Source of the DNA: Pseudolabrys sp.
GTDB lineage: Bacteria > Pseudomonadota > Alphaproteobacteria > Rhizobiales > Xanthobacteraceae
NCBI GenBank assembly: GCA_022843325.1
Contig: JALHNV010000004.1
Coordinates: forward strand, 28,815 to 92,814
Length of the DNA stretch: 64,000 nucleotides
Direction of reading: 5' to 3'
Made by a program: the position numbers and the translations under genes. The notes beneath the pieces were generated by a model, which saw only the letters and a program-made list of their open reading frames with translations, did not search any database and was not told the origin of the DNA. This document shows, piece by piece, positions 35,398-45,129 of this stretch (position 1 is its first letter; the number at the start of each line of letters is the position of its first letter).

Positions 35398-36825
35398 ATG
35401 TACACAGAGCTCAAGCTTTACATCGATGGTCAGTGGCTCGACGGCAAAGGCCGCAAGAGCGAGGACGTGATCAACCCGGCGACCGGCAAATCGCTCGGCA
35501 GCCTGCCGCATGCCTCGGCCGCCGATCTCGACAATGCGCTGGGCGCCGCCGAAAAGGGCTTCGCGGTTTGGAAGACGACGTCGGCCTATGACCGCGCCAA
35601 GACTTTGCGCAAGGCCGCCGACCTGCTGCGCGAACGCCATGACCACATTGCCAAGGTGCAGACCCAGGAGCAGGGCAAGTCGCTCGCCGAGTCGCGCGCC
35701 GAAGTCCTGACCTCGGCCGATATCACCGACTGGTATGCGGAAGAGGGCCGCCGCGCCTACGGTCGCGTCGTGCCGGGCCGCGCCAGGGGTGTGCGCCAGC
35801 TGGTGATGCAGGAGCCGGTCGGCGTGGTGGCGGCTTTCACGCCGTGGAATTTCCCGACGCTCACCCCGGTGCGCAAGATCGCCGGCGCGCTTGCCGCCGG
35901 TTGCTCGCTGATCATCAAGGCATCGGAAGAAACGCCGGGCGGCTGCGTCGAGCTGGTGAAGTGCTTTGCCGATGCCGGCGTGCCGGCGGGTGTCCTCAAT
36001 CTGGTGTTCGGCGTGCCGGCCACCGTGTCGGAGCACCTGATCCCGTCCGACATCGTCCGCAAGATTTCCTTCACCGGCTCGATCCCGGTCGGCAAGCACC
36101 TCGCCGGGCTGGCCGCCAAGGGCATGAAGCGGGCCACCATGGAACTGGGCGGGCACTCGCCGGTCGTGGTGTTCGACGATTTCGATCCGGAGAAGGCGGC
36201 CGACACCATCGCCGCCTTCAAGTATCGCAATGCCGGCCAGGTCTGCATTTCGCCGACCCGCTTCTATGTGCAGGAGAAGGGCTACAACAAGTTCGTCGCC
36301 CGCTTCACCGAGTTCGCCAAGGGCCTCAAGCTCGGCGACGGCCTGGACAAGGAAACGACGCTCGGCCCGCTGGCCAATCCGCGCCGTCTCGACGCCATGG
36401 AAAGCTTCGTCAACGACGCCAAGGCGCGCGGCGGCAAGATCCAGACCGGCGGTTCGCGCCGCGGCAACCAGGGCTTCTTCTTCGAGCCGACGGTGATCAC
36501 CGACGTGCCGGACGACAGCAAGATCATGACCGAGGAGCCGTTCGGCCCGTTGGCGCCGATCGTGCCGTTCAAGAGCTTCGATGAGGTGGTGCAGCGCGCC
36601 AACTCGCTGGAGTACGGTCTGGCGGCCTATGCCTTCACCACATCGAGCACCACGGCCACTGCGATCGGCGATGCCATTCAGTCCGGCATGGTCGGCGTCA
36701 ACAGCGTCGCTATCTCGACGCCGGAAACGCCGTTCGGCGGCATCAAGGAGTCGGGTTACGGCTCCGAAGGCGGCATTGAAGGCCTGCAGGCGTACCTGAA
36801 CACCAAGTTCATTTCGCAGGCCTAG
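35398..36825 (+). CDS. gabD: NAD(P)-dependent succinate-semialdehyde dehydrogenase family
   Basis: 475 residues. Aldehyde dehydrogenase fold: oxyanion Asn in FTPWNFPTLTP, general base Glu249 in ATMELGGHSPVVVF, nucleophile Cys283 in GQVCISPTRFYV, and the C-terminal ETPFGGIKESGYGSEGG. Closest in pattern to succinate-semialdehyde dehydrogenases, though related semialdehydes are possible. It follows the ABC permease by about 107 bp and ends at a strong terminator. Confidence 0.9.
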   Translation: MYTELKLYIDGQWLDGKGRKSEDVINPATGKSLGSLPHASAADLDNALGAAEKGFAVWKTTSAYDRAKTLRKAADLLRERHDHIAKVQTQEQGKSLAESRAEVLTSADITDWYAEEGRRAYGRVVPGRARGVRQLVMQEPVGVVAAFTPWNFPTLTPVRKIAGALAAGCSLIIKASEETPGGCVELVKCFADAGVPAGVLNLVFGVPATVSEHLIPSDIVRKISFTGSIPVGKHLAGLAAKGMKRATMELGGHSPVVVFDDFDPEKAADTIAAFKYRNAGQVCISPTRFYVQEKGYNKFVARFTEFAKGLKLGDGLDKETTLGPLANPRRLDAMESFVNDAKARGGKIQTGGSRRGNQGFFFEPTVITDVPDDSKIMTEEPFGPLAPIVPFKSFDEVVQRANSLEYGLAAYAFTTSSTTATAIGDAIQSGMVGVNSVAISTPETPFGGIKESGYGSEGGIEGLQAYLNTKFISQA

Positions 36826-36844
36826 AGGCTTCACTCACGCAACG

Positions 36845-36878
36845 AAAACGGCCGGGCATGTCCCGGCCGTTTTTTTTT
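36845..36878 (+). terminator. intrinsic terminator after the aldehyde dehydrogenase gene
   Basis: A perfect 12-bp stem, AAAACGGCCGGG / CCCGGCCGTTTT, with a 5-base loop and a run of nine T. The A-run on the left arm lets it also work for the converging minus-strand gene. Confidence 0.93.
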
Positions 36879-36922
36879 GCTGTCATGTAAACCCTGCAGA
36901 TGTCTGGGCCGACCGTCTGCGT

Positions 36923-39283
36923 TTACTGAGTCCCCGCCTCCGCGGGGACGGCAGACGATACGCCTTTTCCAGCCATGCCCTTCTGAACTGCTTCCCACAC
37001 CTTGGCCGGCGTCGCCGGCATTTCCATGTGGTCCGCCGCGCCGTTCGGGATGGCGTTGGCGACGGCGTTCATTACGGCAGCGATGGCGGCCGTGGTGCCG
37101 GCTTCGCCAGTGCCCTTGACGCCGAGCGCGTTGCTGGTTGCGGGCACCACATGTGAGGCCTCGCGCAGTTCGATCGGCATGTCATGGGCGCGCGGCATGC
37201 CGTAGTCCATGAACGATCCGGACACCAGCTGTCCGCTCTCCGAGTCATAGACGGCGTTTTCCGTCAGCGCCTGGCCGAGACCGTTGGCGATCGAGCCCTG
37301 CACCTGCCCCTCGACCACCTGCTGATCGAGGATGTTGCCGCAATCGTCGACCGCCGTGTACGTGACGATCTCGACCTTGCCGGTATCGGGATCGATCTCG
37401 ACTTCGGCGATGTGGCAGCCGTTCGGGAACGTCAGCGGCGTGTCGAGTTTGCCCATGCTGTCGAGATCCTGGCCCATATCCTTGGCCCGTTTCGCGGTCT
37501 CGAACAGCGAGATTTTCTTGTCGGTGCCGACCACCTCGAAGCTGCCGCTGCGATACGCGATATCGCTCTCGGCCGCTTCCAGCGCCATCGAGGCAACTTT
37601 CTTGCCCTTCTCCAGCATCAGATCGGCGGTGTGCACGATGGCGTTGCCGGCGCACATGGCCGAGCGCGAGCCGACCGAGGCTTGGCCGGTCAGTCCCAGA
37701 TCGGTGTCGCCGTGGCGGTGCACGATCAGCGCCGGGTCGATGCCGAGTTTGCTGGCGAGCAGGCGGCCGAACACGGTGGCGTGGCTCTGGCCGGTCGATT
37801 GCACGTTGAGGCCCAGGACCAGTTTGTCATCGCCGGGAAAGCCGATGGAAGCGGTTTCGGTCGGCATGGCGCCGGCATGCTCCAGCATGCAGGATACGCC
37901 GATGCCGCGCAGCTTCTTGCGCTTGGCGGCTTCGCGCTTGCGCTTGGCGAAGTTGTCGTAGTCGGCGAGTTTCAACGCCTTGTCGACGATGCCGGGGAAA
38001 TCGCCGCTGTCGTAAGTCTGAATCGCCGTCTTGAACGGCATGGCCGAGGCCGGTATCAGGTTCTTCTTGCGCAGCCGGACGGAATCGATGCCCGTGAGAC
38101 GCGCGGCTTCCTCGACCAGGCGTTCCAGAACGTAGTTGGCCTCCGGCCGGCCCGCGCCGCGGTACGGCGCGATCGGTACCTTGTTGGTGAAGTAGCAGGC
38201 GACCGACACGTCGATCTTCGGGATCCTGTACATGCCCGGCAGGCAGCGCGCGAAATTGTTGGTGTTGATGTTAATGCCGGCATTGGCGATGTAGGCACCC
38301 TGATTGCAAAGATGCCGGACCCGCAGCGCGAGAAACTTGCCCTTGTCGTCGAGCGCCAGCTCGGCCTCGCTGACGGCGTCGCGCGCCTGCGCGTCGCTGA
38401 CGAACGCTTCCGACCGGGTCGACTGCCAGTGCACCGGCCGCCCGACCTTGCGTGCCGCCACCAGCAGCGCGATGTATTCCGGGTAGCACGTCGTCTTCAT
38501 GCCGAAGGCGCCGCCGACATCGGCCGTCGTGACGCGCAGTTTCTCGTTCGGCAGGTTCATGATCGAGGCGGCCTGGACGCGCATGGCGTCGGCGCTCTGC
38601 GATGACGCGTGCAACGTGTAGTTGCCGCTCGCCGCGTCGTATTCGCCGGTGGCGCCACGGGTCTCCATGGACGCCACGATCATGCGCTGGTGGATGATGC
38701 GCACGCGGGCCACGTGCGCCGCCGACTTGATGATATCCGCGACGGCGCGCTCGTTGTCCTCGCTCGGCGTCGGGCCCGGCCAGTCGACGCAGAGATTGCC
38801 CGGCACGTCCGGGAACAGCTGGATCTTGCCTTCCATCGCCGTCTCGAGGTCGACGACCGGGGTCAATTCCTCGTAGTCGACCTGCACCAGGTCGGCGGCG
38901 TCCAGCGCCTGCGCGGCGGTCTCCGCCACCACCAAGGCGACGGGGTCGCCGGCATGCATGGGCGTTTCCGCCAGCACCGGACGGAACGGGACCGCCATCT
39001 TGGCGCCGCCACGGCCGGGGATCGGAGGATGCCGGGAGATACCGCCAATGCCGGCGGCCTTGATATCCGCTGCGGTGAGGATCGCCAGCACACCTTTGGC
39101 CATGCCGGCCGCCTCGGTGTCCACCTTCAGCGCCTTGGCGTGGGCGTGAGGCGAGCGGACAAAAGCGCCATAGGTCTGGTTGGGCAGGCGCGGATCATCC
39201 ACGAAGCTGCCACCGCCCCGCACCAGGGCGTCGTCTTCGACACGCGGTTCGTTCTTCGTGCGGGTAGGGCCGGTTGCTGTCAT
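36923..39283 (-). CDS. xanthine dehydrogenase/CO dehydrogenase-family molybdopterin-binding large subunit
   Basis: 786 residues from ATG 39283. The large subunit binds the molybdenum-cytosine dinucleotide cofactor and the substrate. Landmarks: RVEDDALVRGGGSFVDD at the N-terminus, GGAFGMKTTCYPEY, the form-II type loop IAPYRGAGRPEANYVLERL, and catalytic Glu727 in GVKGTGEAGTTAA. Its partner FAD and 2Fe-2S subunits are not next to it. The last residues (AVPAEAGTQ) are encoded by a family-A palindromic repeat, so the original stop was probably overrun. Substrate could be an aldehyde, a purine or another heterocycle. Confidence 0.92.
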   Translation of the reverse strand: MTATGPTRTKNEPRVEDDALVRGGGSFVDDPRLPNQTYGAFVRSPHAHAKALKVDTEAAGMAKGVLAILTAADIKAAGIGGISRHPPIPGRGGAKMAVPFRPVLAETPMHAGDPVALVVAETAAQALDAADLVQVDYEELTPVVDLETAMEGKIQLFPDVPGNLCVDWPGPTPSEDNERAVADIIKSAAHVARVRIIHQRMIVASMETRGATGEYDAASGNYTLHASSQSADAMRVQAASIMNLPNEKLRVTTADVGGAFGMKTTCYPEYIALLVAARKVGRPVHWQSTRSEAFVSDAQARDAVSEAELALDDKGKFLALRVRHLCNQGAYIANAGININTNNFARCLPGMYRIPKIDVSVACYFTNKVPIAPYRGAGRPEANYVLERLVEEAARLTGIDSVRLRKKNLIPASAMPFKTAIQTYDSGDFPGIVDKALKLADYDNFAKRKREAAKRKKLRGIGVSCMLEHAGAMPTETASIGFPGDDKLVLGLNVQSTGQSHATVFGRLLASKLGIDPALIVHRHGDTDLGLTGQASVGSRSAMCAGNAIVHTADLMLEKGKKVASMALEAAESDIAYRSGSFEVVGTDKKISLFETAKRAKDMGQDLDSMGKLDTPLTFPNGCHIAEVEIDPDTGKVEIVTYTAVDDCGNILDQQVVEGQVQGSIANGLGQALTENAVYDSESGQLVSGSFMDYGMPRAHDMPIELREASHVVPATSNALGVKGTGEAGTTAAIAAVMNAVANAIPNGAADHMEMPATPAKVWEAVQKGMAGKGVSSAVPAEAGTQ
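36926..36955. repeat. single family-A palindromic repeat unit inside a gene end
   Basis: A half-unit, GTCCCCGCCTCCGCGGGGAC, lies within the last codons of the molybdopterin-subunit gene and encodes its C-terminal PAEAGTQ. Confidence 0.75.
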
Positions 39284-39423
39284 GGAGTGTTCCGAATGGT
39301 GAGCCTGCGGGGACTCTTTTATAACTGAAACTGCCGGATCAAACAGGGGCTTGCGTAGCGCGCGCGGGTGCGGCACTCAATCGCTGCTAACCCATCCGGC
39401 AAAAGCAAATTTCAGGGGACGAA

Positions 39424-40428
39424 ATGACTCAGCGCACGATCGATACCCATACCCACATTCTGACCCTGGAAACGGCGGAACTGATCACCAAGGCGTCGCC
39501 CAAGACGCCGGTGACGATCACACCGATCGATGCCGACGGCGCCGTGCTGGACGTGGCCGGAACGGCTTACCGGATATTCCCGACCGGCGGCTTCGACATC
39601 CCGCGCCGGTTGCGCGACATGGACGACACCGGCGTCGACGTGCACGTGCTGTCGGCCACGCCGCAGACCTATCTCTATGGGCTGGGCGATGAACTGAGCC
39701 CGATCGTTTCGGCGATCCAGAACGACCAGATGGCCAAGCACATGGCCGCGCACCCGACCCGCTTCATGGGCATCGCCACGCTGCCGATCGCGCAGCCGAA
39801 GAAGGCCGCCGACGAATTGCGCCGCGCCATGACCAAGCTCGGCATGAGCGGAGCGATGTTTGCCTCGAACATCATGGGCAAGAACCTCGACGACCCGAGC
39901 TTCGAGCCGCTGTGGGCGACAGCCGAAGAACTCGGCGCCTTCATGTTCGTGCACCCCAACAACATTGCCGGCGCCGACCGGTTGAAATCCTATTACCTGG
40001 CCAATCTGATCGGCAATCCGCTCGACACCACCATCGCCGCCGCCAGCCTGTATTTCGGCGGCGTGATGGATCGCTATCCGAAGCTCAAGGTGATGCTGGC
40101 GCATGGCGGCGGCTTCACGCCTTACCAGGCGGCGCGCTGGGAGCATGGCTGGGCGGTGCGGCCGGAACCGCAGGTCAACATCAAGAAGCAGCCGAAGAAC
40201 ATTGCTCAGCGCTTCCTCTACGACACCATCCTGCACTCCGACAAAACGCTGGAAATGATGATCTCGCTGGTCGGCGCCGACAAGGTGATGCTGGGCAGCG
40301 ACTATCCCTATGACATGGGCATGATGGACTGCGTCAGCCATGTTCGTGGCCTGAATATTTCCGCTGCCGACAAAGATGCGATTCTCGGCGGCCAGGCCGA
40401 GAAACTGCTGAAGGGCAGGGCGTCATGA
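39424..40428 (+). CDS. amidohydrolase-family protein (ACMSD-like TIM barrel)
   Basis: 334 residues. Metal site of the ACMSD/OMPDC-type amidohydrolase branch: His9 and His11 in IDTHTHILTL, a third His in FMFVHPNN, a fourth in VMLAHGGGFTPYQ and an Asp in MLGSDYPYDMGMMD. Members decarboxylate or hydrolyse aromatic and semialdehyde acids. AGGGGACGAA ribosome site. Overlaps the next gene by four bases (ATGA), so the pair is coupled. Confidence 0.9.
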   Translation: MTQRTIDTHTHILTLETAELITKASPKTPVTITPIDADGAVLDVAGTAYRIFPTGGFDIPRRLRDMDDTGVDVHVLSATPQTYLYGLGDELSPIVSAIQNDQMAKHMAAHPTRFMGIATLPIAQPKKAADELRRAMTKLGMSGAMFASNIMGKNLDDPSFEPLWATAEELGAFMFVHPNNIAGADRLKSYYLANLIGNPLDTTIAAASLYFGGVMDRYPKLKVMLAHGGGFTPYQAARWEHGWAVRPEPQVNIKKQPKNIAQRFLYDTILHSDKTLEMMISLVGADKVMLGSDYPYDMGMMDCVSHVRGLNISAADKDAILGGQAEKLLKGRAS

Positions 40429-41501
40429 ACGCCCATGCCACTGTCGGCCGCATTCCGACCGCCGCCGTCGCCGGCCTGATCGCCGATGCGATGGTCAAGG
40501 CCGGCGTGCCGGCCGCGGACGCACCGAAGATCGCCGAGCTCATCCTCGAGGCCGACCTCATCGGTGCCGATGCACACGGCGTGTTTCGATTGCCGCAATA
40601 CATCCAGCGGCTTCAGCTCGGCTCGACCAATCCGCGGCCGAACATCAAGGTCAACCGCACCGCGCCGGCGACCGCACTGGTCGACGGCGACAACGGCATG
40701 GGCCATCTGGTGATGGCCCGCGCGATGGAAGCGGCCATCGAGATGGCGCGCGAGTGCGGCGTTGCCTGGGTCGGCGCCGTTCATTCGAACCATGCCGGTG
40801 CGGCGGGCGTCTACGCGGCGCTGGCGCTGAAGGCCGACATGATCGGCATGTACGCGGCGGTGGCGAATGCCAACCACATGCCGCTCGGCGGCGGTGCCGA
40901 ACCGCTGCTCGGCACCAATCCGTTGGCCATCGCCATTCCGGCGGGCACCGAGCCGCCGGTGGTGCTCGATATTGCGACCTCGATCGTGTCCTACGGCACC
41001 ATCAAGAACCACAAGCTACAGAACAAGCCGCTGCCGGAAGGCTGGATGATCGATCCGAAAACCGGCGAACCGGTGACCGATCCGCAGAAAAGCGTTCAGG
41101 CGCTGTTGTTGCCGATGGCCGGCTATAAAGGCGCCGGTCTGGCGCTGGCGATCGGCCTGTTGGCCGGCACGCTCAACGGCGCGCTGTTCGGCCGCGACTG
41201 CATCGACTTCAACGCCGAGCCGGACAAGGTCACCAACACCGGCCAGTTCGTGCTGGCGCTGGATCCGAGCAAGTTCCAGGCGATCGACACGTTCAAGTCC
41301 GAAGTGGACCGTCATTCCCGCGAACTGCGCAGCTCGAAGCCGCTGCCGGGCTCGCCCGACGCCGTCCGCCTGCCGGGCGACCAGCGCGCCAAGCGCATCG
41401 CGGATCGGGCGGCGAACGGTCTGGCGCTGCCGCCGGAACTGGTCGTGCAGCTCGACAAGCTTGCTGCCGAGTTGTCGATCAAGCCGTTGCGGGAGCGGTA
41501 G
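40425..41501 (+). CDS. Ldh2-family malate/L-lactate-type dehydrogenase
   Basis: 358 residues. This NAD(P)-dependent oxidoreductase family (distinct from classical LDH/MDH) shows EADLIGADAHGVFRLPQYI, the His-containing VGAVHSNHAGAAGVYA, and the nucleotide region MPLGGGAEPLLGTNPLAIAIP. It reduces or oxidises 2-oxo/2-hydroxy acids or related imines. Coupled to the ACMSD-like gene, suggesting sequential steps of one catabolic route. Confidence 0.92.
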   Translation: MNAHATVGRIPTAAVAGLIADAMVKAGVPAADAPKIAELILEADLIGADAHGVFRLPQYIQRLQLGSTNPRPNIKVNRTAPATALVDGDNGMGHLVMARAMEAAIEMARECGVAWVGAVHSNHAGAAGVYAALALKADMIGMYAAVANANHMPLGGGAEPLLGTNPLAIAIPAGTEPPVVLDIATSIVSYGTIKNHKLQNKPLPEGWMIDPKTGEPVTDPQKSVQALLLPMAGYKGAGLALAIGLLAGTLNGALFGRDCIDFNAEPDKVTNTGQFVLALDPSKFQAIDTFKSEVDRHSRELRSSKPLPGSPDAVRLPGDQRAKRIADRAANGLALPPELVVQLDKLAAELSIKPLRER

Positions 41502-41556
41502 TCGCAATCGCGCTGACCGGGCGACCGTTGTCGCCGGGTCGTTTGCGCGGTCGAAC

Positions 41557-42561
41557 CTATTCCAGCTTGGCGCCGAGATCGGTCACGACGCCTTTCCACT
41601 TGGCCGCTTCGGCACTGACGAAAGCCTTGAATGCCGCTGGCGACGGGCTCGTCGAGGCCAGCATGCCGGCACCTGTCATCAGTTCCCTGGTCTTCGGATC
41701 CTTCAGCGCCTCGACAACGGCGGCATAAAGCTTGTCGACGATCGGTTGCGGCGTGCCGGCAATGGCGAACAGGCCCTGCCACGACGAACTGACGCTGTCG
41801 GGGAAGCCCTGCTCGACCATGGTCGGGACGCTCGGCAATTGCTCCAGCCGGTCCTTTGTGGTCACGGCCAGTCCTTTCAATCGCCCGGACTTCACATGGC
41901 CGATGGCGGCCGAGAACGTAACGAACATGACATCCGTGACTCCGGCCGCGAGATCGTTGAGCGCCGGCCCGGCGCCGCCTTTGTACGGCACCTGCTGCAT
42001 ATCGAGGCCGGCCTTGCGGCGGAATGCCTCCATCTCGAGCGCATTCAGCGTGCTGATGCCGGCGGCGCCGTAATTAATCTTGCCCGGGCGCTCCTTTACG
42101 TAGGCGATCATCTCCTTGAGGTTGTTGGGCGGGAACTTGCTGCTGGCGACGAGGATGCCGGCAGTTTCCGACGCCAGCGTCACGGGAATGAAATCACGCT
42201 CGGGCTGCACGGCGAGGTCTTTGTAGAAGGCGGGATTGATCGCTGTCGTGCCGACATTGCCGAAGAAGAGAGTGTAGCCGTCGGGCGCCGCGCGCGCGGC
42301 CATTTCCATACCGATATTGCCGGCGGCGCCGCCGCGGTTGTCGATCACCACCTGCTGGCCCAGCGCTTGCGACATGCCATTCTGGAACATGCGCATCGCC
42401 AGGTCAGTGGCACCGCCCGGGGCAAACGGCACAATGACGCGGACTGGCTTCGATGGATACTTCGACGGATCTTCTACAGGCTGCGCGCTGGCTGTACCGG
42501 ATAACGTCAGCAGGCCTAACAGCGCCGCGCATACGCCTGCCTTGGTGAACTTCCTGCGCAT
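41557..42561 (-). CDS. Bug-family (TctC-like) solute-binding protein
   Basis: 334 residues from ATG 42561, with signal peptide (AGVCAALLGLLTLSGTASAQ). Landmarks: VRVIVPFAPGGATDLAMRMF, DNRGGAAGNIGMEMAARAAP, INYGAAGISTLNALEMEAF and QQVPYKGGAGPALNDLAAG. Periplasmic carboxylate binder without TctAB nearby. It lies at the end of a minus-strand catabolic cluster but after a terminator, so it is transcribed separately. Confidence 0.93.
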   Translation of the reverse strand: MRRKFTKAGVCAALLGLLTLSGTASAQPVEDPSKYPSKPVRVIVPFAPGGATDLAMRMFQNGMSQALGQQVVIDNRGGAAGNIGMEMAARAAPDGYTLFFGNVGTTAINPAFYKDLAVQPERDFIPVTLASETAGILVASSKFPPNNLKEMIAYVKERPGKINYGAAGISTLNALEMEAFRRKAGLDMQQVPYKGGAGPALNDLAAGVTDVMFVTFSAAIGHVKSGRLKGLAVTTKDRLEQLPSVPTMVEQGFPDSVSSSWQGLFAIAGTPQPIVDKLYAAVVEALKDPKTRELMTGAGMLASTSPSPAAFKAFVSAEAAKWKGVVTDLGAKLE

Positions 42562-42666
42562 TCTTGTCTCTCTCCCGTTATGGTCTTGTCGTTGGCCCGA
42601 TCTTATCAAGGGTGGGGTAGTCTGTAAGGTGCCTTGCTCTGGAAGCTTCCCGGCAGCGTTTCAGGC

Positions 42667-42708
42667 GGCAAAACGCAAAACGGGTCGCCGTCACCGGCGA
42701 CCCGTTTT
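42667..42708 (-). terminator. intrinsic terminator for the Gfo/Idh operon
   Basis: A perfect 14-bp stem, AAAACGGGTCGCCG / CGGCGACCCGTTTT, with a 4-base loop, followed on the minus strand by TTTTGCGTTTT. It ends transcription 26 bp after the first Gfo/Idh gene. Confidence 0.9.
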
Positions 42709-42733
42709 CTTTTGTTCAGGGCAAACGTGGCGC

Positions 42734-43849
42734 TTACGCCACCGCGGCGAAATCGGCGTCGCCCAGCGGCAACTTGATCGACTGTTTGCGCTTGGCTGAC
42801 AGGTCCAGCGCCTTGGTCAGCATCAGATTGCGATGCGCTTCGTCGACCGTCGCGGCCACGGTCGGAAGACCCATGGCGACCCGGTCGAGCCAACTGACGG
42901 TTTCGTCCGCCATCGGGCCGCGCAGTTCCCCCAGCGCCATGTCGCCGGGCGGATAGCTGCCCATGAAGTCGACCAGACGCGTTTGGTCCGGCGCGTAGCC
43001 TTCCGACTGCGCCTTCGACACGGCGAGAACGATGTCGCGATGCGTGTCGTCGATGGTCAGAACGCCCGTGGTGCCGACGATGCCGACTTCCAGCGAATAG
43101 ACCGCGCCCGGCCAGGTCACCGGCAAGGCCCAGGAAATGTTGAGGTGATAGACGGTGCCGTCGTCGAACATGATCATGCCGGCGGTGGCGTCGATCCCTT
43201 GGTACAGCGGGCCCAGCACCTTGTCGATCGAGCGCGCATAGACCTCGACCGGCTTCTTTCCGTCCAGGCACCACATGCAGATGTCGAGCGCATGCGTGCC
43301 GGAAATCACCAGCGGTGAAATGGTGCTGGGATCGTCGGTACGCTTGTAGTTGTCGATTGCAACCAGGCGGTTCATGAAGGCGCGCGATGTCACGAGCGTC
43401 ACGTCGCCGAGCGCGCCGGTCCGGCACTTTTCCTTGGCCGCCAGCCAGCGGCGGCGGAAGCGCTGAGTATAGCCCACCACGGCGTCGATCTTGGCGTCCT
43501 TGATCAGCTTCAGCACCTTGGCGGATTCAGCCAGGTTGGTCGCCAGCGGCTTCTCGATCAGCATCGGCAGGCCGCGCTCGATCGCCGCCATGATCGGGTC
43601 GACGTGTAGGTGCTCGTCGGTCGCGATGATGACGGCGGTCGTTTCCGGCCGGTTGATCAGTTCGACGTGGCTCTGGGTAACGAAATCGGCGCTGATCTTC
43701 GGACCCACTTCGCCGGCGCGGTTCGGGCTCTTCTCGGCGAGACCGATCCACTCGACCGCCGGATGGCGCGCCGCCACTTCGCCACGGAACAGGCCGACGC
43801 GGCCGCCGCCGATGATGGCGAGGCCGACGCCCTTGGCATTTTGCTTCAT
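42734..43849 (-). CDS. Gfo/Idh/MocA-family NAD(P)-dependent oxidoreductase
   Basis: 371 residues from ATG 43849, with AAGGGAGTGAT upstream. The N-terminal Rossmann motif is VGLAIIGGGRVGLFRGEVAA, with the family's catalytic EKP in MLIEKPLATN. The C-terminal alpha/beta domain contains ISGTHALDICMWCLDGKKPV. Members oxidise or reduce sugars, inositols and other polyols. It follows a second Gfo/Idh gene by 63 bp and is closed by a terminator. Confidence 0.92.
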   Translation of the reverse strand: MKQNAKGVGLAIIGGGRVGLFRGEVAARHPAVEWIGLAEKSPNRAGEVGPKISADFVTQSHVELINRPETTAVIIATDEHLHVDPIMAAIERGLPMLIEKPLATNLAESAKVLKLIKDAKIDAVVGYTQRFRRRWLAAKEKCRTGALGDVTLVTSRAFMNRLVAIDNYKRTDDPSTISPLVISGTHALDICMWCLDGKKPVEVYARSIDKVLGPLYQGIDATAGMIMFDDGTVYHLNISWALPVTWPGAVYSLEVGIVGTTGVLTIDDTHRDIVLAVSKAQSEGYAPDQTRLVDFMGSYPPGDMALGELRGPMADETVSWLDRVAMGLPTVAATVDEAHRNLMLTKALDLSAKRKQSIKLPLGDADFAAVA

Positions 43850-43912
43850 ATCACTCCCTTTCGTCATTGCTACGACGCGCCTCGGCGCGCCGCGCAATGT
43901 CCTTGTTGTCGG

Positions 43913-45016
43913 TCAGGTATTGGCGGCGGGGTTGAGGCCGGCGCGGTTTTTCTGCTTGAGCTCGGCGATGCCCGAGATCGTTTCATTGGTCAGCGGCAGG
44001 TCGATCGGCTCGTTGCGATCGGCCGAAAGATCGGCGGCGCTGTAGGTCTCCATCACCCGCCGCGCGCTTTCCGGCGTCACCATGACCGGCGTGTTCTTGA
44101 TGCAGGCTTCGAGAAAATAGATGGTCTCCGGGCCGATGCCGCCGGCGAACACGTGATCGACCTGCTCGCCCGGCATGGTCGACATCGGGAATTCCTGGCC
44201 GCGCTTCTCGGTGTTGAGCCAGTTGTCGCGCTGGGTGTCGTCGAGCACCAGAGCGCCATCGACGCCGGTGATCTCGATCCAGGTCGAGCAGTAATTCGGG
44301 AAGCTCGGGGGGAAGTTCCAGCCGCCGCCGATCATCACGACAACGCCGTTGTCCATGGTGACGGTGGTGAACATCACGTCATGCGAGCCGTTGACCGGTT
44401 TCATGTAGCCGTAGGCGCCCTGGCTGTAGACGCGCACCGGCTTGGCCGGCTCCAGCAGCCAGAACACGAAATCGAGATCGTGGGTCGATTCCATGACGAC
44501 CGGCGACAGCCGGACGCGGCCGGCGATCTTCTTTCCGAGGTCGCGCGACAGATGGCGGCTGACCAGCACCGACACGACATTGCCGAGCGTACCGTCGGTG
44601 ATCTTCTTCTTGGCGTAAGCGATTTTCGGATTGAAGCGCTGCGAGTAACCGATGGTGAATTTCAGATTGTTGCGCTTGGCGAGCATGATCAGCTCGTCGG
44701 CTTCCCACAGTTCCAGCGCGATCGGCTTCTCCAGCATCACGTTCTTGCCGCCCTTCAGGCAATCGCGCGCGATCGGATAGTGGTTGGCTTCCGGCGTCGT
44801 CGAGACATAGACGACCGAAATCTCCGGGTTGTTGATGATGTCCTGGTAGTCAGCGGTCGCGGTGGCGGGCTTGTACTTGGCCTTGACCTCGGCAAGCCGG
44901 TCCGGGCGGATGTCGCAAAGGTGCAACTTGTCGACCAGAGCCGTGCGCGACAAGGCTTCCGCGCGCAAGCCGCCGATCCAGCCCACGCCAATCACTCCCA
45001 CTTCAACTGTCTTCAC
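43913..45016 (-). CDS. Gfo/Idh/MocA-family NAD(P)-dependent oxidoreductase
   Basis: 367 residues, GTG start with an AGAGGATC site. Rossmann motif VGVIGVGWIGGLRAEAL, family motif VMLEKPIALELWEADEL, C-terminal STHDLDFVFWLLEPAKPVRV. Only moderately like its neighbour, so the two probably catalyse different steps on related substrates. The 113-bp gap upstream separates it from the CoA-transferase-like beta gene. Confidence 0.92.
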   Translation of the reverse strand: MKTVEVGVIGVGWIGGLRAEALSRTALVDKLHLCDIRPDRLAEVKAKYKPATATADYQDIINNPEISVVYVSTTPEANHYPIARDCLKGGKNVMLEKPIALELWEADELIMLAKRNNLKFTIGYSQRFNPKIAYAKKKITDGTLGNVVSVLVSRHLSRDLGKKIAGRVRLSPVVMESTHDLDFVFWLLEPAKPVRVYSQGAYGYMKPVNGSHDVMFTTVTMDNGVVVMIGGGWNFPPSFPNYCSTWIEITGVDGALVLDDTQRDNWLNTEKRGQEFPMSTMPGEQVDHVFAGGIGPETIYFLEACIKNTPVMVTPESARRVMETYSAADLSADRNEPIDLPLTNETISGIAELKQKNRAGLNPAANT

Positions 45017-45129
45017 CGTGCAGATCCTCTTTGCTTAATCGCTTGAATTCATTGATGGCGCCGCGGCCGGCCGGCCGCGCGGCGGCACCCTAGCCCACAG
45101 CGGAAATCACGGAAAGGCCGCCGCTCTTT

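Noticed and set aside
35356..36834. 492-codon minus-strand open frame
   Set aside because: Shadow of the aldehyde dehydrogenase gene.
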